The notes: a model not told the origin generated them from the sequence alone. A stretch of DNA of 64,000 nt from RPQJ01 sp963748985 (GCA_963748985.1 CAVVKQ010000011.1:124001-188000), one strand, 5' to 3'; shown: positions 1 through 9,160, numbered from the stretch's first letter. A program made the numbers and translations.

Positions 1-579
1 ACAGACCCCGATGGCCTCGACGTATTTCCTGGGTTCCGCGACCTGCGAGCCCACGTGGAACGAAAGGCCCCGGACCGTGACGCCGAGGCTCCGGGCGAGT
101 TCGAGCATCGGCACGACGGCCGCCGGCTCGCAGCCGAACTTGCGCGACAGGTCGACGACTGCCGTCGGATCGCGAAACGACAGACGCAGCAGCACCTCGG
201 CCCGGGTGCGGTGCTTGCGGAACTTGCGCAGCTCGTCGGGATTGTCGACCACGAAAGTGCGGATGCCGAAGCGCAGCCCCGCGCGGATTTCGGCGTCGGT
301 CTTGATCGGATGCGTGTGGATGCAGCGTTCGGGTGCAACGCCCGCGTTCCTGACGAGCTTGATCTCGCCCGACGTCGCCACGTCGAAGCACCCGCCGAGA
401 TCGCGCAGTTCGGCAACTACCGCCGGGTGCGGCAAAGGTTTCAGGGCATAGAACAGTCCCACGCCAGGTAGCGCGGCCTGCAGGCTCTGGTACTGGCGAC
501 GCACGACGTCGCAATCCAGCAGGAGCAGCGGCGAACCGTGTTGCGCGATGAGCGCCTTGAAATCAGGCCCCCGGCTCAC
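1..579 (-). CDS. Type III PLP-dependent decarboxylase (ornithine/diaminopimelate decarboxylase family), partial
   Basis: The first 193 residues are visible; the rest lies beyond the left edge. The fold-type III (alanine racemase-like) barrel is recognisable from FYALKPLPHP, whose Lys47 matches the PLP lysine of ornithine decarboxylases (YAVK in relatives), from FDVATSGEI, and from GLSFHVGSQ, the conserved SFHVGS strand. The family removes the alpha carboxyl of ornithine, lysine or diaminopimelate in the cytoplasm; ornithine decarboxylase for putrescine synthesis is the likeliest role, but specificity residues are outside the window. I take a GTG start at 579, only 6 bases after the stop of the tsaC-like gene and in frame with the first conserved residues, so the two genes are probably co-transcribed. 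Confidence 0.85.
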   Translation of the reverse strand, partial: MSRGPDFKALIAQHGSPLLLLDCDVVRRQYQSLQAALPGVGLFYALKPLPHPAVVAELRDLGGCFDVATSGEIKLVRNAGVAPERCIHTHPIKTDAEIRAGLRFGIRTFVVDNPDELRKFRKHRTRAEVLLRLSFRDPTAVVDLSRKFGCEPAAVVPMLELARSLGVTVRGLSFHVGSQVAEPRKYVEAIGVC

Positions 580-585
580 GCGGTC

Positions 586-1617
586 TCAGTCCTGGCCCAG
601 GTCGGCGCGCAGCGCCGCGATGTCCGGATCGCCGTAGACGACGTTCTCGGCCGAGGCGGCGCGATGCAGGCGATCGCGCACGGCATCCCATGCTTCACCC
701 GCCGGCACTTCTTCGACCAGGATCTCCTTCGCGCCCGACTTGTCGAGCGTGCGCAGGTTCACGTACAGCTCGCGGCCGTAGACGTCGGCGCGACGGCCCG
801 CGTTGATCCACGTCATGTACTTGTTGGCAACGCGCGGCGGGCGCATCGCGAGCACGGCAATTTTTTCGCGATTCTCGGTGAGCTGGCTCACGACGTCCTC
901 GAGCGTGCGGCTCGCGACGATGCTGAGCGGCGTGCGGGGAGCGTAATGCTTGGCGTCGCTGCCGGGGACGCGGGGCGCACCGTTGTCCGGACCCGCCTGG
1001 AGATCGGGCACCACCGTACGCAGTTGGGTCAGCGTGAGCGAGCCTGGCCGCAGGATGCGCGGCACGGTGTCGACGCAGGAGACGATGGTCGATTCGAGGC
1101 CGATCTTGCAGTCGCCGCCGTCGAGCACGATCCGCACGTCGTCGCCGAACTCGTCGCGCACGTGGTCGGGACGCGTGGGACTGATGCGGCCGTACCGGTT
1201 GGCAGACGGCGCTGCGATGCCGCTGCCGAAGGCGCGGAGCAGCTGCTGGGCCACCGGGTGACCCGGCACGCGAACGGCGACGGTGTCCTGCCCGCCCGTA
1301 ATGGCGAGATCGACGGCCGGAGCGCGGCGCAGGATCAGCGTCAGCGGGCCCGGCCAGAACTTCTCCGCGAGCGCAGCCGCGGCCGGCGGCACATTGAGCG
1401 CCCAGCGCTCGAGCGCCCGCGGGTGCTCGATATGGACGATCAGCGGATGGGTCGCAGGACGTCCTTTCAACTCGAAAATCTTGCGGACGGCGTCCGGATT
1501 CGACGCGTCCGCGCCGAGGCCGTAGACCGTTTCAGTCGGGAATGCAACGACCTCGCCTGCGCGCAGGGCCTCAACGGCCTGGTCGATCTCGTCCTGGGGG
1601 AGTCGCGCGGTCACCAT
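586..1617 (-). CDS. tsaC: L-threonylcarbamoyladenylate synthase (TsaC/Sua5 family)
   Basis: This 343-residue protein makes threonylcarbamoyl-AMP from threonine, bicarbonate and ATP, the first step of t6A modification at position 37 of ANN-decoding tRNAs. The YrdC domain fills residues 1-200, with VVAFPTETVYGLGADA, KGRPATHPL, and the SANRYGRISPT loop. The extra ~140 residues after a linker containing PGSDAKHYAPRTPL are the Sua5 C-terminal domain, so this is the long Sua5 form and not the short E. coli-type TsaC. It lies in a leftward block downstream of the HtrA-like gene (48-base gap) and directly upstream of the PLP decarboxylase. All expected motifs are present. Confidence 0.95.
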   Translation of the reverse strand: MVTARLPQDEIDQAVEALRAGEVVAFPTETVYGLGADASNPDAVRKIFELKGRPATHPLIVHIEHPRALERWALNVPPAAAALAEKFWPGPLTLILRRAPAVDLAITGGQDTVAVRVPGHPVAQQLLRAFGSGIAAPSANRYGRISPTRPDHVRDEFGDDVRIVLDGGDCKIGLESTIVSCVDTVPRILRPGSLTLTQLRTVVPDLQAGPDNGAPRVPGSDAKHYAPRTPLSIVASRTLEDVVSQLTENREKIAVLAMRPPRVANKYMTWINAGRRADVYGRELYVNLRTLDKSGAKEILVEEVPAGEAWDAVRDRLHRAASAENVVYGDPDIAALRADLGQD

Positions 1618-1665
1618 AGGACGCGAATGATAGCGTCAAACACTGCGCGCCGCGCAGGCGCAGGC

Positions 1666-4506
1666 TCAGGGAATCGCCTTGCGCTCCCACTCACCTTCCA
1701 GGTTGCGACGCAGGTCATACGCCGGCCAGTAATTCTGGTCGAGCTTCATCGTCGTCACGCCCGTAGAGCCGTTCCAGGTGACCGTCTTGAGTCGCACCGA
1801 TGAACGATCGGGCCGGCCGCTCACGGCGGCAATGAACGAGTCGAGGTCGGGCGTCGGCCGTCCGTCCACCTCGACGATGCGGCGCCCGGCAAACAACCCG
1901 TAGCGCGTCGACGGCGAACCGTAGGCAAAGTACGCCACGAACACGCCCTCGGGTGGAATCGCACGCTGGATCGTCATCGCACGATGCGGCGCGTGGAGCA
2001 CGGCGCCTGCCCAGAGCAACAGGCGATCGATGTCCTCGCCACGAAGCGCGGCGGTCTCGACGTCGACAACCTTTTCCACGCCGTCGCGCAGCAGCGTGAC
2101 CTGCACGCGGGGCGATTGCGTCGCCTCCTCCACGTCGCGGAACCGGTTGAGCGTCACGCCGTTCACGGCCAGCAGCAGGTCGCCTTCCTGCAGCACCCTG
2201 GCTGCACCGGAGCCGGCGGCGACTCTCGCGACGGCCAGCACCTGGCGGTGCGCCGGGTTGCGCTGTTCCAGCTTCTCGACCCACTCGGCCGGCAGCCCGA
2301 GCTTGCGCGCAGCAGCGATCGGTAGCGCTTCGAACTCGGTTTCGAGCGAATAAAGCGGCTTGTCGTCGCGTGCGGCCGCCACGGCCTCGAGCACGACCGA
2401 CGCCGGCATGCCGCGATTGAGCTGCACGGCGTCGCGCGCGCCTTCGGTGGCGAAACTCGACCACAGCGCCCGGACACGGCCGTCCTTGCCGGTGATCACG
2501 CCGTCGAAATCCGACGGCGAGTTCACGAGCGAGACGACTTCGAGGTTGGCATCGCGGAACTGCAGCGTGCGGGACAGCGGGAAATTGACGTCGTCCACCG
2601 TCGCGACGTACGTCGCAAGCGACCGCAGCCGCGAATCGCCGCCGAGGCCGACGACCGTCACCGGCTCGCCCGGCTCGAGTTCGCGCGTGTCGAATTTAAC
2701 GGCCCGGATGGGCGTGCCGTCGAGCGTCTTCGGGTCGAACGAGACGACCGACAGGTTGTGCAACGGATGTACGTACTCGACTTTTCCCGGCACTTCGATC
2801 GAGCCGCCGATCGTGAGGCGCACGTCGCCTGCCACCACGGGCACCGTGTTGCGGTCGACCACGACGAGGCCGCGCTCGGCGTCGACGATGACGCCAGTAC
2901 CGTGGTAGTTGCGCTCCGTGATGCCGGCCACGGAGAACGGCATGTCGAACGTCACCAGCACGAGCGAAGCCGCGATCTCGTTCGCGCGCTTGTCGTTGCC
3001 GGCAGCGAAGTAGGTGCGGGCAGGTTGCACGGTTGCCGCGGCGGGGGGGGCTGCCAGCTCTTCGCACGGCCACAGGCCGGTCTTGTCGTCACGGCGGCAG
3101 ACCCTCGCCGCAAACCACGCGCGGTCCATCCGCATCACCCGAGTCTCTGAACCTTTGGGGTCATCGAGCGTGGAGTAGCGCAGAGCCGCGCGCGCGCCAT
3201 GCGGCAGGGCGGCAATGATGTCGCGAAACTCTGCAATGGTGGCGACCGGCTTGCCGTTCACGCTGGAAATCACGGCGCCACGCGGCACGCCTGCCGCGTT
3301 CAACACGTAGCCGGGGTTGGCGACGTACACGCCGCTCACGGGCGCATTGAAGTGTCGCGCCATCTGGTACGACAGGGTATGCACCACGGAATCACCGAAC
3401 TCGAAGAACTCCGAGGGCGTGATCGCGTGCAGGTCGCCTACGGGCAGCGTCTGCTGGACCCTTTCGCCACCGCGCTCGACGACGATGTCGACCTTGCCAC
3501 CTACGGCGCTGTCCAGAATTTCCTCGAGCGGCAGGAACGTGGTCACGAGCTGGCCATTCACGTGCGTGAGGATGTCGCCGGGATGCAGCCTGCCTTCGGT
3601 CGGCGAGCCGGGCAGGACTTCGTCCACCACCAGCATGCCGGTGAGGTCGGGGCGCGCCTTGCGTGCGGCTTCCTGCGTGACGGCCCGCAGGCCGAGGCGC
3701 ACGAGTTCGTCGTACGGCGTGTAGTTGAAGACTGTCTGCAGGGTACCGCGAGACACGGGTTCGCCACGCTGGATCAGTTGCAGCGCACGCTGCACGCGAT
3801 CGAGCGGCAGGTAGAAACTCGATTGCGCCCCGCTGCTGCCGCCGGCGTTCAACGCAACGACGCGACCCTGGATGTCGATGACCGGCGAACCCGACGAGCC
3901 TCCCGACGTGCCGGAGGCAGCTTGCACGTAAAAAGTATTGAAATCGTTGTACTTGCCAACGCCGTATTCGGGGGCTCCGCGGTCTAGCCGCGCCAGCGTG
4001 CCCGCCAGGATGGAAAGCTGTTCGCCGGCGTCATTGCCGACGACGCGGATCTCTGTACCGACGCGCGCGCCTGCCGGATACAACGGCAGTGCCACCGGCT
4101 GCACGTACCGGAGCCTGGCCGGGTCGTAGCGATAGATGCCGAAATCGTGCACCGGGTCGCGATAGACGGCGTGCAGTTCGACTTCCTCGCGGTTCTGGAA
4201 CACCGCGGTCGCAACAACCGGTCCTGGTGTCACGACATGCCGGTTGGTCAGGATCAGTCCGCGCACGGCGTCGACCACGAAGCCCGTCGCCTGGCTTGAC
4301 TGGTTCCACTCGGTGTCGAAGGCGCGGGTCTGGTCGATTTCGATGGTGACGACCGACGGCGCGATGCGTTCGATCGTGCGATCCCAGGCAGGGCTTTCGG
4401 CGGCGGATGCGCCACCGACGAAACCCACGGCCAGCCACGGCAACAGCAGCAACCGGACGAGCCGTCGGCCCGCGCCGCCGCGGGTGTTCGCTGGAAAGGG
4501 GGTCAC
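1666..4506 (-). CDS. Large HtrA-like serine protease with two protease domains and four PDZ-like domains (Nma111-type layout)
   Basis: A 946-residue protein with a cleavable signal peptide (hydrophobic stretch 17-36, ASA before residue 37), so probably periplasmic. The first trypsin-like domain (about 45-245) keeps the triad: His90 in TNRH, Asp121 in HDFGIYRYD, Ser205 in GGSSGSPV. Two PDZ-like regions follow (about 260-360 and 385-460). A second protease-like domain (about 500-715) has lost the triad: VVDRNTV replaces TNRHVV, HNLSVV replaces HDFGI, and SDFDGVI replaces the serine loop. Two more PDZ-like regions follow (about 730-820 and 840-925). This active-protease, PDZ, PDZ, dead-protease, PDZ, PDZ order is that of fungal Nma111/Ynm3. 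It starts at GTG 4506, overlapping the PfkB stop in GTGA. Substrates are unknown; a periplasmic quality-control role is inferred. Confidence 0.85.
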   Translation of the reverse strand: MTPFPANTRGGAGRRLVRLLLLPWLAVGFVGGASAAESPAWDRTIERIAPSVVTIEIDQTRAFDTEWNQSSQATGFVVDAVRGLILTNRHVVTPGPVVATAVFQNREEVELHAVYRDPVHDFGIYRYDPARLRYVQPVALPLYPAGARVGTEIRVVGNDAGEQLSILAGTLARLDRGAPEYGVGKYNDFNTFYVQAASGTSGGSSGSPVIDIQGRVVALNAGGSSGAQSSFYLPLDRVQRALQLIQRGEPVSRGTLQTVFNYTPYDELVRLGLRAVTQEAARKARPDLTGMLVVDEVLPGSPTEGRLHPGDILTHVNGQLVTTFLPLEEILDSAVGGKVDIVVERGGERVQQTLPVGDLHAITPSEFFEFGDSVVHTLSYQMARHFNAPVSGVYVANPGYVLNAAGVPRGAVISSVNGKPVATIAEFRDIIAALPHGARAALRYSTLDDPKGSETRVMRMDRAWFAARVCRRDDKTGLWPCEELAAPPAAATVQPARTYFAAGNDKRANEIAASLVLVTFDMPFSVAGITERNYHGTGVIVDAERGLVVVDRNTVPVVAGDVRLTIGGSIEVPGKVEYVHPLHNLSVVSFDPKTLDGTPIRAVKFDTRELEPGEPVTVVGLGGDSRLRSLATYVATVDDVNFPLSRTLQFRDANLEVVSLVNSPSDFDGVITGKDGRVRALWSSFATEGARDAVQLNRGMPASVVLEAVAAARDDKPLYSLETEFEALPIAAARKLGLPAEWVEKLEQRNPAHRQVLAVARVAAGSGAARVLQEGDLLLAVNGVTLNRFRDVEEATQSPRVQVTLLRDGVEKVVDVETAALRGEDIDRLLLWAGAVLHAPHRAMTIQRAIPPEGVFVAYFAYGSPSTRYGLFAGRRIVEVDGRPTPDLDSFIAAVSGRPDRSSVRLKTVTWNGSTGVTTMKLDQNYWPAYDLRRNLEGEWERKAIP

Positions 4507-5435
4507 AGTTCGCGGCCGTACGCCGCGCTGAAGCGCTGCTTGAATTCGTTCATGTCGAAGTGGTGGTTCTGCGTGCCGGAGTGCGCGATCTTGATGGAAC
4601 CCATCAGTGAGGCGATTCGACCCGTTGTCTCCCAGTCGAGTTCATTCATCAGGCCAAAAATAAGTCCGGCGCGGTACGCGTCGCCGCACCCGGTCGGATC
4701 CTTGACCGCCTCCGGCTTGACCGTCGGTACCGCGTACTGCTTGCGGTCGGCGTGAATGACGCTGCCTTCCGCGCCCCTGGTGACGATGTAGGCACGGACC
4801 TTGTTGGCGATTTCATCCGGGCCCCAACCCGTCCGCTCCTGCAGCATCTGGCCTTCGTAGTCGTTGACGGCGACCCAGGTGGCCTTGCCGATCAGGTCGC
4901 GCAGCGCCTCGCCGTCGAACATCGGCAAGCCCTGGCCGGGGTCGAACAGCCACGGGATGCCCGCGGCCGCGAACTGCAGTGCGTGTGCAACCATGCCGTC
5001 GCGACCGTCCGGCGCCACCACGCCGAGCGTGATGCCCGCGGCGGTCGGCACGGCGTTGAGATGCGACTGCGACATCGCACCCGGGTGGAACGCGGTGATC
5101 TGGTTGTCGTCGATGTCCGTCGTGATGAACGCCTGCGCGGTGAACTCGTCGTCGAGCTCGCGCACGTAGTCGAGGCTGACGTTGCAGGCTTTCAGCCAGC
5201 GCCGGTACGGCTCGAAGTCGTGACCCACCGTCCCCATGGGCGCGCCCTCCTCGCCGAGCAACCGCAGGTTGTAGGCAATGTTGCCGGCGCAGCCGCCGAA
5301 ATTGCGCCTCATGCTCGGCACCAGGAACGACACGTTCAGCATGTGGATGCGGTCGGCGAGGATGTGCTCGCGGAAATGGCCGGGGAAGACCATGACGGTG
5401 TCGAACGCCAGGGAGCCGCAGACTAGTGCTGTCAT
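4503..5435 (-). CDS. PfkB-family carbohydrate/nucleoside kinase (adenosine kinase-like)
   Basis: A 310-residue cytoplasmic kinase of the ribokinase fold. The N-terminal glycine pair appears in NFGGCAGNIAYN and the C-terminal PfkB signature is DPTGCGDAYRAGL, whose second Asp is the catalytic base. Length and the FGGCAGN pattern resemble bacterial proteins annotated as adenosine kinase, but the substrate cannot be read from the sequence. It overlaps the HtrA-like start by four bases, so translation is probably coupled. The start at 5435 has no clear Shine-Dalgarno: the mRNA leader there is the C-rich copy of the GGGGTTA repeat. Confidence 0.85.
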   Translation of the reverse strand: MTALVCGSLAFDTVMVFPGHFREHILADRIHMLNVSFLVPSMRRNFGGCAGNIAYNLRLLGEEGAPMGTVGHDFEPYRRWLKACNVSLDYVRELDDEFTAQAFITTDIDDNQITAFHPGAMSQSHLNAVPTAAGITLGVVAPDGRDGMVAHALQFAAAGIPWLFDPGQGLPMFDGEALRDLIGKATWVAVNDYEGQMLQERTGWGPDEIANKVRAYIVTRGAEGSVIHADRKQYAVPTVKPEAVKDPTGCGDAYRAGLIFGLMNELDWETTGRIASLMGSIKIAHSGTQNHHFDMNEFKQRFSAAYGREL

Positions 5436-5438
5436 GAG

Positions 5439-5476
5439 AAGGGGTTAGGGGTTAGGGGATAGGGGTTAGTCGGAGA
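5439..5476 (+). repeat. GGGGTTA repeat with G-quadruplex potential, copy 1
   Basis: Four GGGG runs are separated by TTA, TTA and ATA, then TTAGTCGGA. The same unit in opposite orientation lies at 53993-54033. The G-rich strand here is the plus strand, so the mRNA of the leftward operon carries the C-rich version just ahead of the PfkB start codon. Four G-tracts of four with 3-base loops are enough for an intramolecular G-quadruplex on the plus (template) strand. Confidence 0.8.
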
Positions 5477-5514
5477 GAAGTCCGCGCGTGCGGGTAGATT
5501 GGACGCCGGCCGGA

Positions 5515-5901
5515 TCAGAAGAAGCGGTCCCAGAGGACGAGTGTCCAGGTCGAGAATAGCAGCACCAGGGCGAAGAAGACCGCAGCGGAGCCCAGGTCCT
5601 TGGCATAGCCGGACAACGGGTGCCGCTCGATCGAGATCCGGTCCACCAGCACTTCGACGGCGGAGTTCAGCAACTCGACGAGCATGAGCAGCAGCACGGC
5701 GCCGACCAGCAGCAACCGCTCGATCCCGGTCTGGCCCAGCCAGAGCCCTGCCGGAACCAGCACGCAGGCGGCCCAGACTTCCTGCCGGAAGGCGGACTCG
5801 TTGCGGTAGCAGTTGGCGATGCCCCGGAACGAGTTCTGCGTCGCGAGCACGAGGCGGTTCAACCCGGTTGGGCGGCCGCCCTCGCGCAGTTCCACGGTCA
5901 T
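5515..5901 (-). CDS. dgkA: Diacylglycerol kinase (DgkA family)
   Basis: A 128-residue inner-membrane enzyme that phosphorylates diacylglycerol to phosphatidic acid, recycling lipid by-products of envelope synthesis. The family signature ELLNSAVEVLVDRIS lies at about residues 70-84, and three hydrophobic segments (about 40-55, 58-76, 105-124) match the three-helix DgkA fold. The start at 5901 overlaps the gcvPB stop in ATGA; the upstream in-frame extension is antisense-type shadow sequence and is not used. Its place inside the glycine-cleavage operon suggests shared transcription, although no metabolic link is obvious. Confidence 0.9.
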   Translation of the reverse strand: MTVELREGGRPTGLNRLVLATQNSFRGIANCYRNESAFRQEVWAACVLVPAGLWLGQTGIERLLLVGAVLLLMLVELLNSAVEVLVDRISIERHPLSGYAKDLGSAAVFFALVLLFSTWTLVLWDRFF

Positions 5902-7352
5902 GCAGCTTTCCAGGCCAGGTCGAGCTGTTTCGCCGCACGGACATCGTCGAGGCGTCGCACCGGCAGGGTCCACGGCGCCCCCTTGAGCTTGTCCGGCTCC
6001 GTTTCGGCTTCGCGCCGGATCGCGATCATGGCCTCGACGAAGGCGTCCAGCTCTTCCTTCGATTCGGTCTCGGTCGGCTCGATCAGCAGGCACTCCGGCA
6101 CCAGCAACGGAAAGTAAGTCGTCGGCGCGTGGAAGCCGTAATCCAGCAACCGCTTGGCGAAATCCATCGCGTTCGTGCCCCATTCCCGCGCCTCGCGCCG
6201 CAGCGTGACGATGAACTCGTGGCTCGCCCGGCGCTCCGGGTACGCCAGCTCGAATCCGGCGGTTTGCAATCGTGCCGCCAGGTAATTGGAGTTTAGCGTC
6301 GCGAACTCCGACACGCGCTGCATGCCTTCGCGGCCGAGCATGCGCATGTAGATGTACGCGCGCAGCAGCACGCCGGTGTTGCCCATGAAGTTCGACAGCC
6401 GGCCGATGGTCTGTGGCAGGTCCCTTTCGTCGAGCCAGCGGTAGCGGTCGCCCTCCCGGCCCACGATCGGCACCGGCATGAATGGCAGCAACCGCTCACT
6501 GACGCCCACTGCACCCGAGCCCGGACCACCGCCACCGTGCGGCGTCGAGAAGGTCTTGTGCAGGTTCATGTGGATGACGTCGAATCCCATGTCGCCCGGT
6601 CGCACCTTGCCCAGGATCGCATTGAGGTTCGCGCCGTCGTAGTACAGCAGGCCGCCGGCCTCGTGCACGATCCGGCGCACATCGTCGATGTGGCGTTCGA
6701 ACACGCCGATCGTCGACGGGTTGGTCAGCATGATGCCGGCCGTCTGCGGACCGACTGCCGCCTGCAGCGATTCGAGGTCGATGTCGCCGTTCGCCTGCGT
6801 CGGGATCTCCCTCACCGTGCAGCCGCACATCGTCGCGGTCGCAGGGTTCGTGCCATGCGCGGCATCGGGCACGATGATCTCGACGCGCGCGAAGTCCTTG
6901 CGGGCCTTGTGGTACGCGCGAATCATGGCCACGCCGGCAAACTCGCCCTGCGCACCCGCCATTGGCGTGAGTGACACGCCGCGCATGCCGGTCACTTCCT
7001 GCAGCATCTCCTGCAATTCGAACAGGATCTGCAGGATGCCCTGCCCTGTCGATTCCGGCGCGAGTGGATGCCGGTTCAGCAACTCGGGCAGCATCGCGTA
7101 CTGGTTACACGCCTTCGGGTTGTACTTCATCGTGCACGACCCGAGCGGGTAGAAATGTGTATCGATGGAGAAGTTGAGCTGCGACAGGCGCGTGAAGTGA
7201 CGCACCGCCTGCAGCTCCGACACCTCGGGCAGCAGCGGCGCGCTGGTACGGCGCAGTGCTGCAGGAATCGGCGCTTCGACGGGCACCTGCGGGTACTGCG
7301 CATCAGCGCTGCGGCCGGGTGCGGAGTGCTCGAATATCAGCTTCTCATGCAT
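5898..7352 (-). CDS. gcvPB: Glycine dehydrogenase (decarboxylating) subunit 2, P-protein beta half
   Basis: A 484-residue PLP subunit of the P-protein of the glycine cleavage system. It decarboxylates glycine and passes the aminomethyl group to lipoyl-GcvH. Lys266 in MNLHKTFSTPHGGGG is the PLP Schiff-base lysine; DAAHGTNPA and the glycine-rich loop after the lysine are also conserved. The P-protein is split into two genes here, as in many bacteria, in contrast to the single ~950-residue GcvP of E. coli. It follows gcvPA by 17 bases and overlaps dgkA by 4. Confidence 0.96.
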   Translation of the reverse strand: MHEKLIFEHSAPGRSADAQYPQVPVEAPIPAALRRTSAPLLPEVSELQAVRHFTRLSQLNFSIDTHFYPLGSCTMKYNPKACNQYAMLPELLNRHPLAPESTGQGILQILFELQEMLQEVTGMRGVSLTPMAGAQGEFAGVAMIRAYHKARKDFARVEIIVPDAAHGTNPATATMCGCTVREIPTQANGDIDLESLQAAVGPQTAGIMLTNPSTIGVFERHIDDVRRIVHEAGGLLYYDGANLNAILGKVRPGDMGFDVIHMNLHKTFSTPHGGGGPGSGAVGVSERLLPFMPVPIVGREGDRYRWLDERDLPQTIGRLSNFMGNTGVLLRAYIYMRMLGREGMQRVSEFATLNSNYLAARLQTAGFELAYPERRASHEFIVTLRREAREWGTNAMDFAKRLLDYGFHAPTTYFPLLVPECLLIEPTETESKEELDAFVEAMIAIRREAETEPDKLKGAPWTLPVRRLDDVRAAKQLDLAWKAA

Positions 7353-7369
7353 GGCTTTGATTCCTGGGC

Positions 7370-8746
7370 TCAGGCCGCAGCCGCGGAGTTGCGCATCGTT
7401 TCAGCGAGAGCCTGCGCATAGGTTTCGATGTCGGCGAGCGTGCGTGTTTCGGTGGCACACACCAGCAGCGCAGCCCCGAGCGACGGGTACCGTGTGGAAA
7501 TGTCCGCACCACCGACGATGCCGCGACGTGCGAGCGCTTCCAGCACCGGTTTGACCGGACGGTCGAGCAGCAGCACCGCCTCGTGAAACCGCGGACGGTC
7601 GAACGCCAGCCGCACGCCGGGTACACGAGTGAGGGCATCCACCAGTTGCTGCGTGCGCAGCATCGACGTCGCCGCCACCTGTGCAAGGCCCTTCGCCCCG
7701 AGCAACGACATGTAGATCGTCGCGGCCGTCACCAGCAGGCCCTGGTTGGTGCAGATGTTGGACGTCGCCTTGCTGCGACGGATGTGCTGCTCCCGCGCCT
7801 GGAGCGTGAGCGTGAAGCCGGACTTGCCGTCCAGGTCCAGCGTGCGTCCGATGATGCGGCCCGGCATCTGGCGCACGTGCTCAGTGCGTGTCGCCATGAA
7901 GCCGAAGTACGGACCGCCCGAAGACAGCGGCACGCCGAGCGGCTGCCCATCGCCGATGGCGATGTCGGCACCTAGCTTGCCCCACTGGCCCGGTGGCTTC
8001 AGCACGGCGAGCGAGGTGGGGTTGACTACGCCGATCATCAGCGCGTTGTTCGCATGCGCCCAGTTGGTTGCCGCGTCGACGTCCTCGAGCGTGCCAAAGA
8101 AATTCGGCTGCTGCAGCACGACGGCCGTGATGTCCTGGCCGCTGTACTGCTCGAGCGCCGAGACCAGCGTCTGGCCGCCCTTCTGGTCGTACGGCAGCAG
8201 TTCGAACGCGATGTTCTGGTTGCCGGCGACGACCTGCGTCACGTCGCGGTAAGTCGGGTTCAGTGCCACGGGCAACAGGATGCGCTGCGACTTCGACTTG
8301 CGATTGGCGCGCACGGCCATCAGGCACGCTTCGGCGAGACCCGAGGCGCCGTCATAGAGCGACGCATTCGAGATATCGAGCCCGGTCAGGCTCGCCATCA
8401 TCGTCTGGTACTCGTACAGCAGCTGCAACGTGCCCTGGCTCGCTTCGGCCTGGTACGGCGTGTAGGCGCTGTAGAACTCACCCCGCGTCACGATCGCCCA
8501 CACCGCCGAGGGAATGTGGTGCTCATACGCGCCCGCGCCGATGAAGTTGAGCGGACGGCCATCGCGCGTGGCGAAGTCGGCCATCAACCGGCCAATCTCC
8601 ATCTCGTTGAGCGCCGGTGGCACGCCCGGCAGGCCGGGAGCACGCAGATTCGCGGGAATCTCTTCGAACAGCGCGTCGATGTCCGGCGCGCCGATCGCTT
8701 CGAGCATCGTGCGGATGTCGTTGTCCGTGTGCGGGATGAAAGGCAT
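7370..8746 (-). CDS. gcvPA: Glycine dehydrogenase (decarboxylating) subunit 1, P-protein alpha half
   Basis: A 458-residue subunit that pairs with GcvPB to form the active P-protein heterotetramer. It starts MPFIPHTDNDIRTML, the usual GcvPA opening, and carries the N-terminal P-protein elements YTPYQAEASQGTLQ and YEYQTM. The catalytic PLP lysine belongs to the beta subunit, so its absence here is expected. It sits 18 bases after gcvH and 17 before gcvPB in the riboswitch-controlled operon. Confidence 0.95.
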   Translation of the reverse strand: MPFIPHTDNDIRTMLEAIGAPDIDALFEEIPANLRAPGLPGVPPALNEMEIGRLMADFATRDGRPLNFIGAGAYEHHIPSAVWAIVTRGEFYSAYTPYQAEASQGTLQLLYEYQTMMASLTGLDISNASLYDGASGLAEACLMAVRANRKSKSQRILLPVALNPTYRDVTQVVAGNQNIAFELLPYDQKGGQTLVSALEQYSGQDITAVVLQQPNFFGTLEDVDAATNWAHANNALMIGVVNPTSLAVLKPPGQWGKLGADIAIGDGQPLGVPLSSGGPYFGFMATRTEHVRQMPGRIIGRTLDLDGKSGFTLTLQAREQHIRRSKATSNICTNQGLLVTAATIYMSLLGAKGLAQVAATSMLRTQQLVDALTRVPGVRLAFDRPRFHEAVLLLDRPVKPVLEALARRGIVGGADISTRYPSLGAALLVCATETRTLADIETYAQALAETMRNSAAAA

Positions 8747-8764
8747 GACGCCCCTCCGTGGTGC

Positions 8765-9160
8765 TTAGTGCGTCTCGGCTGCGAGGGCGGCCGCGTAGGC
8801 CTTGGCGTCGAGCATCGACGCGAACTGGGCCTTGTCGTCCGGGCGCACGCGCATGATCCAGCCAGCACCGTACGGGTCCGTGTTGATCAGCTCGGGCTGG
8901 CCACCGAGGTCGGCATTGCCGGCCACGACTTCACCGCTGACCGGGCTGTAGACGTCCGACGCAGCCTTCACGGATTCGACGACCGCAGCGGCTTCGCCGG
9001 CGTTGACGTGACGGCCCGGTTCCGGCGCCTCGACGAATACCAGGTCGCCCAGCGCCTGCTGCGCGTGATCGGAGATGCCGATGGTGATCGTGCCGTCGGC
9101 CTCGAGGCGCGCCCACTCGTGCGACTTGAGGAAACGGAGATCGGCGGGTACGTTGCTCAT
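8765..9160 (-). CDS. gcvH: Glycine cleavage system H protein
   Basis: A 131-residue lipoyl carrier that shuttles the aminomethyl group from P-protein to T-protein. The lipoylation site is Lys65 in VESVKAASDVYSP, and the N-terminal LRFLKSHEWA is typical. I use the ATG at 9160 because the family motif begins right after it; a longer in-frame extension upstream overlaps gcvT and looks spurious. It lies 28 bases after gcvT. Confidence 0.96.
   Translation of the reverse strand: MSNVPADLRFLKSHEWARLEADGTITIGISDHAQQALGDLVFVEAPEPGRHVNAGEAAAVVESVKAASDVYSPVSGEVVAGNADLGGQPELINTDPYGAGWIMRVRPDDKAQFASMLDAKAYAAALAAETH

Noticed and set aside
5439..5476. Telomere-like or CRISPR-like array
   Set aside because: Only four short GGGGTTA-type units without spacers; no CRISPR-size repeats anywhere in the window.
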